This document shows, piece by piece, positions 1 to 8,525 of a DNA stretch of 18,893 nucleotides. Origin of the DNA: Oehlia diaphana (Eukaryota; Glomeromycota; Glomeromycetes; Glomerales; Glomeraceae). The translations under genes were made by a program, and so were the position numbers. Position 1 is the first letter of the stretch; every line of letters starts with the position of its first letter. Where the stretch lies: assembly GCA_003833135.1 (NCBI GenBank), contig QZLH01000218.1, forward strand, positions 6,239 to 25,131. Reading direction: 5' to 3'. Under the pieces are notes generated by a model. That model was not told where the DNA came from. It made no database searches and was given only the letters and a program-made list of their open reading frames with translations.

Positions 1-72
1 AAAAAAAAAAAAAAACCTAAAAAAGGCATCTTATCAAAGAAAAGAGTCAATGTGAACAAATTAAGCAAATTA

Positions 73-121
73 TTTTTTTTTTTTTTTCCTTTAAAAAAAA
101 AAGCTTTTTTTTTTTTTTTTT
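73..121. repeat. Poly(T)/poly(A)/poly(T) tract
   Basis: A T run (73-87), an A run (93-102) and a second T run (105-121) are separated only by short spacers, so the middle A run can pair with either T run. It is the most left-hand of a series of T/A palindromic tracts in the first 8.5 kb. Exact run lengths may be affected by sequencing error. Confidence 0.8.
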
Positions 122-127
122 GAAAAA

Positions 128-1226
128 ATAAAAATTGTATCACGCAATTTTTAACCTTTCTTCTATTTTATCACTATATAAATTTTTTTGTAGATCGGTA
201 TAGAGTTATGAAAGATTTATGAGTCAGTTATCAACAGCGCCACGCAGATCATAATAACCTCTATATACAGTATCAAAAATATTTTTTACAAAAAAATTAT
301 GTTAAATTGGATTATTCAATTATTCACTTTATAATCTGTTAATGATTCTTAATTAATTAATTATTTTATTTCTTATTATGCCGAAATCTATTTGATTATT
401 TTGCAATTATTAATTATTGCAGTTGGACTGTTGGAGTAAAATCATGTGTATCTCGAATATATGTACGGTACCTCTAAATAAATTTTTGAGTAAATATCAC
501 GTACTTACATAACTTTGCCCATTAAAATTGTATTATAATTTAGATTTTTTTTTTTTTTTTTAAAAAAAAGGGGGAGAAAATGAGTCGTACTTTATCGCGC
601 ATCTTTTTGCATAAAGACATTTTTTTTTTTTATTTACATTTTTGGAATATTTAATTAGCCAATGTGATCCCTTCCATGACCCGCATTCGGAATTTTGATC
701 CGAAATTCTTTGTTAACAACAAATCAAACTGACACATTGAAAATAAGTTTTATTGTTATGTTTATAAATTAATTATAAAGCAATGACGTATTTGTTTAAT
801 AATATATTTAAAAGGAAAACATTTCTTTCAAATGCATTTTGATGTAATAATATGTAATATACGACAATTACGCGTATGTTGTATTTGAAATCCCGACTTC
901 CGATAAATAAATAATTAATAAAAATTCCAAAACATTTTTCTTATAAAAAGGGTCGGAAAATTACTGGAGAAATGGCAAAAAAATTCACTTTTTTTTTTTT
1001 TTACAAAAAGAAATTAAAAATTAAACTATTTTTTTTACAAAAACAAACAAAAATTCAAAAATTCAGATACATTTATTCATCATAAATTGTTCATTCTCTT
1101 AATTCCCATTCCTTCTCACTATAATCTTAATAACGTCTCTAGCATAACGCTGAGGCATTCTTATGAAAAGCAAAAAGTGGAGATTATAGTCAAAATAAGT
1201 CAAAATAGTTAGCATTTAATATAACT
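128..1226. other. AT-rich intergenic DNA, no gene seen
   Basis: No reading frame longer than about 25-30 codons with protein-like composition was found on either strand. The stretch holds homopolymer runs, including a T17/A8 junction at 545-569 followed by five G, a T run at 620-631 and a T run at 979-992. I see no promoter or RNA structure I could defend. Confidence 0.6.
545..569. repeat. T17-A8 palindromic tract
   Basis: A run of 17 T directly abuts a run of 8 A, giving a zero-loop inverted repeat around a TpA step. A short G run (570-574) follows. Confidence 0.75.
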
Positions 1227-1356
1227 TATATAATTGATTAATGGTGTGGAATAAGAAAGCTATTCTTTGATGGTAGCAAAAAGATTCCCACCACATACCG
1301 GACCCTTATTCCATCTACGATTGATAAATAAAAGAACAAGTCAAATCAATTATATA
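1227..1356. repeat. Nested inverted repeat, MITE-like
   Basis: The 13-base arm TATATAATTGATT (1227-1239) is matched by its exact reverse complement at 1344-1356. A second nested pair, GGAATAAG (1248-1255) and CTTATTCC (1305-1312), lies inside it. The spacers are unequal (8 and 31 bases), so any hairpin is imperfect. The 130-bp size would suit a small non-autonomous element or a folded transcript, but no target-site duplication was identified. The structure is seen; its nature is inferred. Confidence 0.4.
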
Positions 1357-1863
1357 GACCTTAATTATACTCTTCCTGTGGAAGCAATTTGCCCCATTAA
1401 TATTGACTTTTACCTTATCTGAAAATTATATAATGTCATTTTATGCTAAAAACAACAAATGGTATTAAGGGAAAATATGGCTTGATAATTAATTATAACA
1501 GTGAGATTATACTGTGGAGAAACCATCAGTATATTACCACTATTTCACTATTTTTCAAATTCTTATTGTAATCCAACTTTACAGAACGAGATTCAAAAGT
1601 GCATTCATTCTTTAAAATTATTCGCCATCACAATACCCGTCCACGTCCAATAACACTTCCATTTACCTCGATCTAATAATGTCTTACCTTGACTTTAATA
1701 TGCCAAATAAAATTGTAAATAGCATAGAACAATATTAGAATTTGATCCCTACATCTTCTAAGTAATCAAGTTATCGACAAAAAATTATAAAAATTTAATT
1801 TTTATGTATTAAATAGATTATAATTTATTAGGTGAAAATTATTATGGGATAGTTAAAAAAAAA
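1357..1863. other. Intergenic DNA, no gene seen
   Basis: It is AT-rich without a coding-like frame. It separates the inverted repeat at 1227-1356 from the F-box remnant that starts at 1864. Confidence 0.5.
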
Positions 1864-2340
1864 ATGACTGTCCCACATTTACCAGAAGATTGCATTTATT
1901 ATATTTTAAAACATCTTCGAGATTATTTAATTTTTGCGTATTCATTCATGACTTAAAAATAGATTATAGGATAGGAATTTATTCTAGTTTAAAATTTAAT
2001 TTTTTGCGTATTCATTCATGACTTAAAATTTAATAAAATTTAAAATTTACCAATTTTTTAAGTTAATAAATATTTTTTTTTTATTCATTCAATGAAAATA
2101 ATAAATTTGGCCTGTGATATAACTCGAATTATCGCCAAGATCATTAATGATGCAGTTTCAAATGATAATTTCTTAATAATTTAAAAGAATAAATTAGTTA
2201 AACTAATAAAAATATTACAGTCAGAATTCGATATAAGTTTGATTTTTATATGTTCATATATAAAGAATTTTAAAAAATCGCTTTATCGTGAAATTCGTTA
2301 CTCATTATACCGCATAGTCGTTCGATTCCTCTTTATGTAA
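1864..2340 (+). pseudogene. Decayed F-box protein gene (N-terminal part)
   Basis: An ATG at 1864 opens a frame reading MTVPHLPEDCIYYILKHLRD, which fits the start of an F-box (Leu-Pro, acidic residue, then a hydrophobic helix ending in Leu). The same helix pattern opens the two intact F-box genes of this window. The frame stops after about 30 codons, where a 70-bp tandem duplication begins. Further on, 2185-2340 is a 51-codon open frame with LVKLIKILQSEFDISLIF, reminiscent of the 'LxSLIKxQKNLQSLxL' repeat segment of the intact genes, but in different sequence context. No intact product is possible. The F-box start is moderately convincing; the link to 2185-2340 is weak. Confidence 0.4.
1927..2028 (+). 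repeat. 70-bp offset direct repeat inside the F-box remnant
   Basis: A ~32-base segment containing GCGTATTCATTCATGACTTA occurs at 1927-1958 and again at 1997-2028, differing only by one T in a T run. This is a tandem duplication with a 70-bp period and it falls exactly where the F-box reading frame breaks, so it is probably the inactivating event or a later one. Confidence 0.85.
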
Positions 2341-2355
2341 AAAACAATTTTTTCG

Positions 2356-2378
2356 TTTTTTTTTAAAAAAAAAAAAAA
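2356..2378. repeat. T9-A14 palindromic tract
   Basis: A T run (2356-2364) directly abuts an A run (2365-2378). Low-complexity A/T sequence continues to about 2475, so apparent reading frames here are composition artefacts. Confidence 0.75.
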
Positions 2379-2540
2379 TAAATAAAATAAAATATAAATT
2401 TACAAAATATAAAAATATTGATTTATCTTTTTTTCTTTTTTTTGTAAAAAAGCACTTTAAAAAAATCAAAAAAAAATTATAAATAAAGTGACTCAAGGAA
2501 ATAGCTTTCTATCTTTTCGTAAAAATTATTTAATATAGGA

Positions 2541-2681
2541 GATACTGAATTAGTCAATGCGGAACAAATTGTCTTTTACTTTCCTATAAAGAATTTTATA
2601 ATTATCGATCGATTAGAACTATCATTACGATTCATTGATCGTAATTTCATTTTACTTTCACAGACTGGATACGTCATATAG
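2541..2681 (+). other. Exon-like 46-codon open frame, unidentified
   Basis: A 47-codon frame beginning just after a possible splice acceptor (ATATAG, 2533-2538) reads DTELVNAEQIVFYFPIKNFI and continues with mixed charged and hydrophobic residues to a TAG at 2679. Uninterrupted frames of this length with balanced composition are uncommon in such AT-rich DNA, so it may be an orphan exon or gene remnant. I do not recognise a family. It lies downstream of the F-box remnant on the same strand and could be a decayed part of it. Confidence 0.2.
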
Positions 2682-3126
2682 ATCAAGGACATCCTTTATT
2701 AGTATTAAAAGAACATTTTTTCCTTCAAATTAAAATAATGTAGAAGAAATTATTTTTTGTTGTAGTTTTTTTTTGTTAACGTAACCATTTGGACATTTTT
2801 TTATATCTAGCAAATACTTTGGAATTGGAACGGAACATCATTTTCTATAGATTCACATGCCAATATAAAACTTGATGCTACAATTGTAACCAAACCCCCT
2901 ACAAATATATTAAATATATTTTAAAATATTTTTTACATCGACCATCAAACGGTGAGATACCTTACTGACTTCGATTAAAATCTTTTGTCTACCTAGTATA
3001 ACCAAGATTTAATGCATTCCCTTTTTTTGTAAGGCTTTAAATTATAATAAATATTGTAATTAATAAATATTTAATTAATTAAAAATGGATAATAATATTG
3101 TTCCTACTTACTTCACGCATTTTATG
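2682..3126. other. Intergenic DNA, no gene seen
   Basis: AT-rich with no protein-like frame recognised on either strand. It separates the plus-strand remnants on the left from the minus-strand HMG-like pseudogene. Confidence 0.5.
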
Positions 3127-3639
3127 CTAGTCTTCAAATCTACAATTTGAATCTTGTTTATCGCATTCAATTTCGGTGTCTGTGTAGGCTGTAACATCAT
3201 CATCTGAAGAAATAGATAGACCAAACGTGCTTAGAAGGGAATGCTGGGATCACCATCAGTCCATTACCGATACATTATATCATTTCATCATCATAATCAC
3301 CATTTGACAACATAAATTGGTGAATTCTTCGACACTAACCCTAAGAAGAAAACACTCGCCTATATTTCCCTACAGACCTTTAACATTTCTTATGATTAGT
3401 ATTGAATTTCTTTCATAATCATTGAAAAAACACTTCCACTTTTATATTAATAAAATTTTAAAATAAAAATTTTTCGCATCACCAGCTTCCTCGATTAATA
3501 CCGTCTCATAAATCCAGAAGATTTGTTTAATCATCACATCAACATTCTTATCGTTGGGAAAATATGAATATTTGAACAAGCTCTTGCGGTATATAATCCA
3601 GGCATTTTGGCTGATGTGGAACTTTTTACTCCATTTCTT
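3127..3639 (-). pseudogene. Decayed HMG-box (MATA_HMG-like) gene
   Basis: Read on the minus strand from a good splice acceptor (TTTTCTTAACAG, AG at 3641-3640), one frame runs for about 115 codons with only two stops (TAA 3444-3442, TAG 3372-3370). It reads KKWSKKFHISQNAWIIYRK, then an 'xxMIKQIFWIYET' segment, 'DAKNFYFKIL', then 'KWKCFFNDYE'. This order matches an HMG box: Asn-Ala-aromatic-hydrophobic-hydrophobic-Tyr-Arg-Lys in helix 1, a Trp-x-Tyr-Glu helix 2, a Lys-x-Phe-Tyr helix 3 and a closing H/C...Pro/Asn-Asp-Tyr. After two frameshifts an acidic tail follows (ISSDDDVTAYTDTEIECDKQ) to a TAG at 3129-3127. MATA_HMG genes are abundant in Rhizophagus and act as putative sequence-specific DNA-binding regulators. 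The stops and shifts say this copy is dead. The family call is by motif only. Confidence 0.45.
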
Positions 3640-3975
3640 CTGTTAAGAAAATCCGAGAGGAATTTGACAAATCCAAAAAAGTTACTATAAATTATTATAC
3701 CTTAGATCGATAACGGTTGTCATTGCAATAAATTATAAATGACGGGAATGACGTCCTCTTTCTTTACGGAATAATCATAATTAATTGATAAGTTAACTTT
3801 TCAAAATTTCACTAGATCAATATAACCGATTTTGTCTTATCTCGTATTCGATGATCAAATGATGTGCAATTTTGGCTGCGGAAGAAAAATGGGTAATGCT
3901 GATACGTCACAGTCGTCACATTACGATCGATTGTAATAGTAAAAACGTAGAATTTCAAAATTTTATGATATATCC
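3640..3975. other. Possible 5' part of the HMG-like pseudogene, otherwise nothing seen
   Basis: On the minus strand a short frame with YDYSVKKEDVIPVIYNLLQ (around 3778-3722) precedes the HMG-like remnant and could be an upstream exon. A GTATAA donor-like sequence lies near 3703, but its phase does not join the HMG frame. No intact exon chain can be supported. Confidence 0.25.
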
Positions 3976-3991
3976 TTTTTTTTTAAAAAAA
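3976..3991. repeat. T9-A7 palindromic tract
   Basis: A T run directly abuts an A run. Further A and T runs follow up to 4017. Confidence 0.7.
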
Positions 3992-4098
3992 TAAAAAAAT
4001 CAACCCCCTCTTTTTTTGAAAAATAAATAAATATATAATTTATCTAAATTTATTCTCATTGACCATTTTTCTTTGAAAATTACTTCGTTGTGATTGGT

Positions 4099-4099
<1 letters not shown>

Positions 4100-4134
<35 letters not shown>
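4100..4134. repeat. T15-A20 palindromic tract
   Basis: The longest T-run/A-run junction in the window: about 15 T followed directly by 20 A, able to fold into a perfect zero-loop hairpin. Confidence 0.8.
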
Positions 4135-4136
<2 letters not shown>

Positions 4137-4449
4137 GTCTAAACAAGTGAAGTTTTGATACGTCAACATGCATCGGAGTTTCTGAAAATGCAGCTTATTT
4201 AGTTATTTTAAAAACATTATTAAATTAATGTCATTTGTAATCAAGTAAAATATAAATTATTATTAATAAAAATTATGGAAGCTTCTATGCCGACTTTTGT
4301 GTTAAATAAAATTCATTGTAAAATTTTAAAAAAAATCATACGATACATTTATTTACTTGTTTCACATATGTTTACGCTTTGATTTTAAAAAAAAAAATTA
4401 ATTTAAAATAAACAAATATAATTTTATAATAATAGTTATTTTTTTATCC
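4135..4449. other. Intergenic DNA, no gene seen
   Basis: AT-rich spacer without a coding-like frame. Confidence 0.5.
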
Positions 4450-4674
4450 CTATTTATTATTCCTTTTACAGAATTTCATTACCTGTTTAAATTGACGCCT
4501 TGATGATCCTATTGTTCTTTGCATTCTTTGTGTAATTCCTTTTAAAGGTCTGGAACAAATCTATAGAACTTCTTTACCATACTTCGTTTTGAAGAAATCA
4601 AACGTTATCTGAATTTGGCCAAAATTATGAAAGGTTTTAGCCGGGATCTGCAAATTTACTCCATCTGGGTAATC
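4450..4674 (-). pseudogene. Coding remnant, related to 7885-8022, possibly HMG-box C-terminal part
   Basis: Two overlapping minus-strand frames look coding. One is 75 codons long with a single TAG (4563-4561) and begins DYPDGVNLQIPAKTFHNFGQ. The other reads RLISSKRSMVKKFYRFVPDL, a stop, then KELHKECKEQ, which resembles helix 3 of an HMG box (Val-Lys-Lys-Phe-Tyr... Lys-Glu-Leu). DNA from about 4460 to 4545 is similar to 7913-8007, where the matching frame reads WQKELQKECKQNN, so the second frame is favoured. Frame conflicts and stops mark it as broken. The relationship between the two copies is better supported than the HMG assignment. Confidence 0.35.
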
Positions 4675-4790
4675 TTATCTTTAAAGTATGATGGTTACGT
4701 AACGCATCCAATAACGGAGTTAGTAGAGTAGATAGTGCATATAAATTATTAATGATTTTAATATACCATTAATATGTATTTTAACCTTAT

Positions 4791-4875
4791 TTTTTTTTAT
4801 ATATATTTTACATTAAGTTTATATTTTTTTTATATATATTTTACATTAAATATAATATTATATTAAATATAATAT
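4791..4875. repeat. Short A/T tandem repeats
   Basis: A 26-base unit (T8 followed by ATATATATTTTACATTAA) occurs at 4791-4816 and 4824-4849, a 33-bp period. It is followed by two copies of ATTAAATATAATAT at 4845-4858 and 4862-4875. This is a local tandem expansion in non-coding DNA. Confidence 0.8.
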
Positions 4876-5672
4876 CAGTCAATAGTATAAAATATATAAT
4901 AGTAATAGTATAAATTTTCATTTATTGAATTTACTGTATGTAGGAATTTAAGAATAAATAAGAATAAAGAATTAGAGTTTGTGAAACATGCCAAGAAATG
5001 TATCTAATTAATAATTTTTTACGTATATCTTATTTTGTTCCAGCAGGTTCCAAATGAATATATTATTAGTAATTTTTTTTTTAAAAAAAAAAAGCACGAG
5101 TTTTTTTAAATTTTTCGAAATTATATAAGTTTCGACGGTTTCATGAATCGAACGTACTTTGATGGAGTTATCAAGATTTTTTTTATTCCCTAATTTTTTT
5201 CAATATGCCACTACAAAAAAATTTTATTTAAAAACACTTAACATAAACTATAAAATAATAAAGAATACTGCTTAATTATGAAAATTTTTAAAGACATTTC
5301 ATTTCTCGAATGGTACTCAAAGAATTGAAAAACGATATGAAGTTATTATTTCTAATTTTACAAAGGAATTCTTGACGTTATAAAGTAATATGAGTAATAT
5401 AAAAAAACAATATCGCTTTCTCTTTATCTAGTGATACTGAAAATTCATAACAATACAAAATAGGACATAACATACACCAAATGTCCTTTAATAGTTTAAA
5501 TATTTCATATTCTAATTTTAAGAATCAGAGATCAAATGTGTTATCAAGACAAATGGACGAGATGATGGCGTTAACTTCGTCAGAAATATTGATTTATAGG
5601 AATCAATTTACTGGGTGATTATATAGAGGTCTGACTGTATTAGCATCGGATTTTATATCCCGATTATAAATA
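4876..5672. other. Intergenic DNA with a T10-A11 tract and one weak exon-like frame
   Basis: The T run at 5073-5082 directly abuts an A run (5083-5093). On the plus strand around 5290-5385 a ~33-codon frame reads FHFSNGTQRIEKRYEVIISN and ends in TAA; composition is protein-like, but there is no start, splice context or recognised family. Nothing else was seen. Confidence 0.35.
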
Positions 5673-5706
5673 TTCTCCTAGATTCAATTCAGGGAATCTA
5701 GGAGAA
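5673..5706. repeat. Perfect 13-bp stem, 8-base loop inverted repeat
   Basis: TTCTCCTAGATTC (5673-5685) and its exact reverse complement (5694-5706) flank an 8-base loop. The stem includes several G:C pairs, unlike most A/T palindromes around it. It could be a transcript hairpin or a mobile-element remnant. No adjacent gene explains it. Confidence 0.7.
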
Positions 5707-6512
5707 AAAGGATAGCTATAATTAAAAGAAATGGGATGATCTAAAAAATAAAAAAAAAAGGTCGAATTATCCCGTATATCATGCCCATCTTCTGAATAGC
5801 TTTTGATGATATTTTGATGCCCCAATGGGGGGATTGACCCTATAAAAAATATTTTTTTTGTAAGAATACGTATTTGTATTGTTTAATTATTATACTTTAA
5901 TAAGAATTTTGATACAAAGAATTGAATGTTAACCCAATAAGTTCGATAAGTTCTATGTATATCTTTTTCTTTTTCATGTTTAATAAAATCTATAAATAAA
6001 TATTTGCGTTAATTTTATTTTAAATTATTTTCATCCAATCAATGGATGTTTCCATAATCTAATATTAATAATTATTTAAGATTTTTTTTTTTTTTTTAAA
6101 AAAAAAAAAATGATAAAATTGAACAATTGTACGCGACGACGCGACGTAGGAATAGACTTATTATAAACGCCAAATATACAATTTCTTAACCAGTAATATA
6201 GATTACATCGCATATTTTTCTTTCTAAGTCTCTTATTAAACAGTTATTTTTTTTTAAAAACAAAATTTTAAACTTTCACTATTTCTTGTCGGTTACGAAA
6301 GATACGGTTTGATATTTGTACAATAATATATGTTTTTTAAGCTCATTACCGACGCCGTCAAAATTTTGATATATAAAGCCATTGGGATTTGCTATAAATA
6401 TTAGGATAATATTATTGATTTTTCATTTTAATATAGTAATTTTGATTAAATTTATTCGCGCGACAAATAACTTTGCGACAATTAGAAAGAACTGTCCCAC
6501 CGCACCGCATCG
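5707..6512. other. Intergenic DNA, no gene seen
   Basis: It contains a T16-A13 palindromic tract at 6082-6110, a T9-A5 tract at 6247-6260 and small patches of higher GC (around 6131-6148 and 6457-6520). No coding-like frame or RNA gene was recognised. Confidence 0.5.
6082..6110. repeat. T16-A13 palindromic tract
   Basis: A T run directly abuts an A run of similar length, a near-perfect zero-loop inverted repeat. Confidence 0.8.
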
Positions 6513-6534
6513 TCTGGACGTGAAAGTGTCCAGA
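6513..6534. repeat. Short GC-containing hairpin
   Basis: TCTGGAC (6513-6519) and GTCCAGA (6528-6534) form a perfect 7-bp stem with an 8-base loop. It lies about 250 bp beyond the 3' end of the minus-strand gene at 6784-7247, too far for an obvious 3'-end signal. Confidence 0.45.
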
Positions 6535-6783
6535 TTTTACCCGTATAAGTTAACCTGATACACATTTCTCGAACGTCCAATAAAAAATGATAAAAAATAA
6601 AAAAAATCTCAAATACTTATCACAGTACACTTAGAATTTTCAGTTTATTAAAAATATTTGAAAAAAATTATATGATTATTATAGTAAATATAATTTTACG
6701 CATCTAGCTTGTGAGTGTAATGTTTATTCATTTATAAAATATTAAAATATTTATAAATATAAACTATCATGTATAATAGAATT

Positions 6784-7247
6784 TCATAGAGAGATTTTAT
6801 TAAATTTTTCGACGAGATCATCCGCCGCATCTTGTACCTTTAAAGAACAAAATATAAAATAAATATATATGTTATATATTATTTAGTTATTAAAATTAAT
6901 AGATATATACTTACTTTATCAATAAATTGATCATCGTCTTTTGTTTCTTTATAATCAATTTTTTTTGGATCCTTGAAAATATTTTCTCGAGTAACTTCTG
7001 GTTGAGCTTCACTAACAGTATTATACTGTCGGATTTCAGAGGTAAATTTGAAAAATTCTCTACGATGGTTTCTTATGAAGTCTCCCATATAAGGATGACT
7101 GACTTGTCTAAAGTGTCTGATATGGAAATGGTTAGGACGATTAGATTCCCTTCTGTTTATCGCGGTTTTGTTCTTTTCTTTTATTACTTCCAAGAGTTTT
7201 GCGACCTCAATTATAATTTTATTTATATCGATATTCCTATCCGACAT
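6784..7247 (-). CDS. Small two-exon gene, hypothetical 128-residue protein
   Basis: Exon 1 runs 7247-6915 (111 codons, start MSDRNIDINKIIIEVAKLLE). It ends at a consensus donor GTAAGT (6914-6909). The intron is 77 bases, AT-rich, and ends in TTCTTTAAAG. Exon 2 (6837-6784) keeps the frame and adds VQDAADDLVEKFNKISL before TGA. Without splicing, the frame would read 11 hydrophobic residues (VSIYLLILITK) and stop, so the splice model is more natural. The protein is charged and probably soluble: residues ~1-25 can form an amphipathic helix, ~30-75 are rich in Arg/His/Phe (RHFRQVSHPYMGDFIRNHRR), and the C-terminal third is acidic. No signal peptide, membrane helix or known domain is visible. I do not recognise the family. 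The ATG chosen is the first in this frame; an upstream non-coding exon is possible. Confidence 0.6.
6838..6914 (-). other. Predicted spliceosomal intron, 77 bases
   Basis: It is bounded by GTAAGT at the donor and TAAAG at the acceptor, and removing it joins exon 1 and exon 2 in phase 0. Short AT-rich introns of this form are usual in Glomeromycotina. Confidence 0.6.
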
Positions 7248-7311
7248 GGTTTCAAGGAGAAAAAAATTGTTCAGAAAAAGCGTGGAAATATACTAGCTAA
7301 AAAAAATACTA

Positions 7312-7342
7312 ATATATATATATATATATTTTTTTTTTTTTT
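7312..7342. repeat. (AT)9 microsatellite followed by a T run
   Basis: About nine AT units (7312-7329) run into about 14 T (to 7342). It lies 65-95 bp upstream of the start codon of the minus-strand gene at 6784-7247, where it may act as a nucleosome-poor promoter stretch. Confidence 0.8.
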
Positions 7343-7421
7343 GGAACAAATAAAACATGCCAAGAATGAGGAATTAAATAATAAATTTTTTTCAATATGG
7401 TTATATTTTTTTATCCAATTA

Positions 7422-7676
7422 TTAAAAGGTCTTACTAGAATTAGAAAAACTTTTATTTACATTCTGTTTGCTAACTTCGTCAGTCCCTTGAATAAATTCT
7501 AATTGCTGAGAGCAAATTCTAATACTAATACAGTGATGAATAACTAAAATTTCAATATATAATTTATGATGATCCTTTTCTAAAAATTGTAAACTTAAGA
7601 GCGAAAGAGTAACTCTTTTTTGAAATAATTCATCCAAGTTTGTTAGGTCAATACTTCTAAAAAAAGAGGCCGGCTG
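7422..7676 (-). CDS. Exon-like open frame, unidentified
   Basis: On the minus strand the frame is open from 7676 to a TAA at 7424-7422, with no ATG near its upstream end. A possible acceptor (TTAGCAG) sits at its upper edge. It reads PASFFRSIDLTNLDELFQKR and continues with a Leu-rich, His-containing helix (LSLLSLQFLEKDHHKLY) and an acidic/Ser-rich end (EFIQGTDEVSKQNVNKSFSN). The composition is protein-like, but no first exon is visible upstream. It lies 175 bp upstream of, and on the same strand as, the two-exon gene, so it might be an earlier exon of that gene or a separate remnant. A GTAAGA near 7431 could act as a donor. No family recognised. Confidence 0.25.
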   Translation of the reverse strand, partial: QPASFFRSIDLTNLDELFQKRVTLSLLSLQFLEKDHHKLYIEILVIHHCISIRICSQQLEFIQGTDEVSKQNVNKSFSNSSKTF

Positions 7677-7884
7677 CTAATTCTGGAACGCCAAATTACA
7701 TTGGAATTTCCAATCCAAATATAATACTATATATATATAATTTTTTCATAGTATATTATCAATTTAGGTAAAATTTTGAAAGTTCTCATGACATAGAAAC
7801 TCATTGTGAGATCATACGACATCTTTTCTTTATATATTTCACATGTTTATTTTTATTTGATAAAAAGAAACTTAAAATATACTT

Positions 7885-8022
7885 TTAATCAAAATCTTTA
7901 ATCGGCTTCATTATTCTATTTACAGGTTCATTATCCGTAAGAACTACATATATTATTACTTTATAAACCAGATTGTTCTGTTTACATTCTTTTTGTAATT
8001 CCTTTTGCCACACCCTGTTTAT
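7885..8022 (-). pseudogene. Coding remnant, related to 4450-4674
   Basis: From a possible acceptor (GATCTTAG) the minus strand is open for 45 codons: RVWQKELQKECKQNN, then LVYKVIIYVVLTDNEPVN, ending in IKDFD and a TAA. The segment KELQKECK matches KELHKECK of the remnant at 4450-4674, and the DNA of 7913-8007 aligns with about 4460-4545, including CATTCTTTnTGTAATTCCTT. Just upstream, another frame reads KFADL, echoing FVPDL of the other copy. No start and no complete domain remain. An HMG-box origin is possible, not demonstrated. Confidence 0.35.
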
Positions 8023-8525
8023 CTAAGATCAGCAAACTTTAAAAAAAAATTTGTTATTGTATTCTACTTTTGGTAATCTATTGATTTTATTTTAAAATTA
8101 TTCGATTCAAACTCCGTTAGAATTCCGTGAAAAAATTGTATATTATTTTGTTCTAAAAAAGCTCTTTAATGCGAGAGATAAAATTTTTCAATTTTTTCAT
8201 AATTAAGTCGGACCATATTTTTTCAACAGAGTTTTTACTAATAATTAACCCTAAATATAGTGTATCACACAAACATTCAAAACAATGAAGATACCAAAGG
8301 ATTCGGCTTACAAACTAATTTCTCAATACTAATAACATGACATCGGTGTTACTATTTTGGATAAATATTTTGATGTTCTCAGATTTTCTATTCTATGGAC
8401 GCAGTAGGTGAAATTTATTGTTTTGCAATGATTTAATGCTTACCAATAATGGCATAATATCATCTTTTATTCGTATAATTCACATAAATTTTTTTTTTTT
8501 AAAATAAAGAATAAATCCAAATTAA
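8023..8525. other. Intergenic DNA, no gene seen
   Basis: No coding-like frame beyond the remnant's possible upstream part (to about 8045). A T12-A4 tract lies at 8489-8504. Confidence 0.45.

Noticed and set aside
2305..2496. 63-codon minus-strand frame
   Set aside because: Phe/Lys-rich translation of A and T runs; no start context.
3574..3687. Plus-strand frame reading AVYNPGILADVELFTPFLLL
   Set aside because: It looked coding at first but is exactly antisense to the HMG-like remnant, which has motif support and splice context.
6927..7502. 191-codon plus-strand frame
   Set aside because: It is antisense to the two-exon gene and then runs through an AT microsatellite and T runs; Phe/Ile-rich composition shows no domain.
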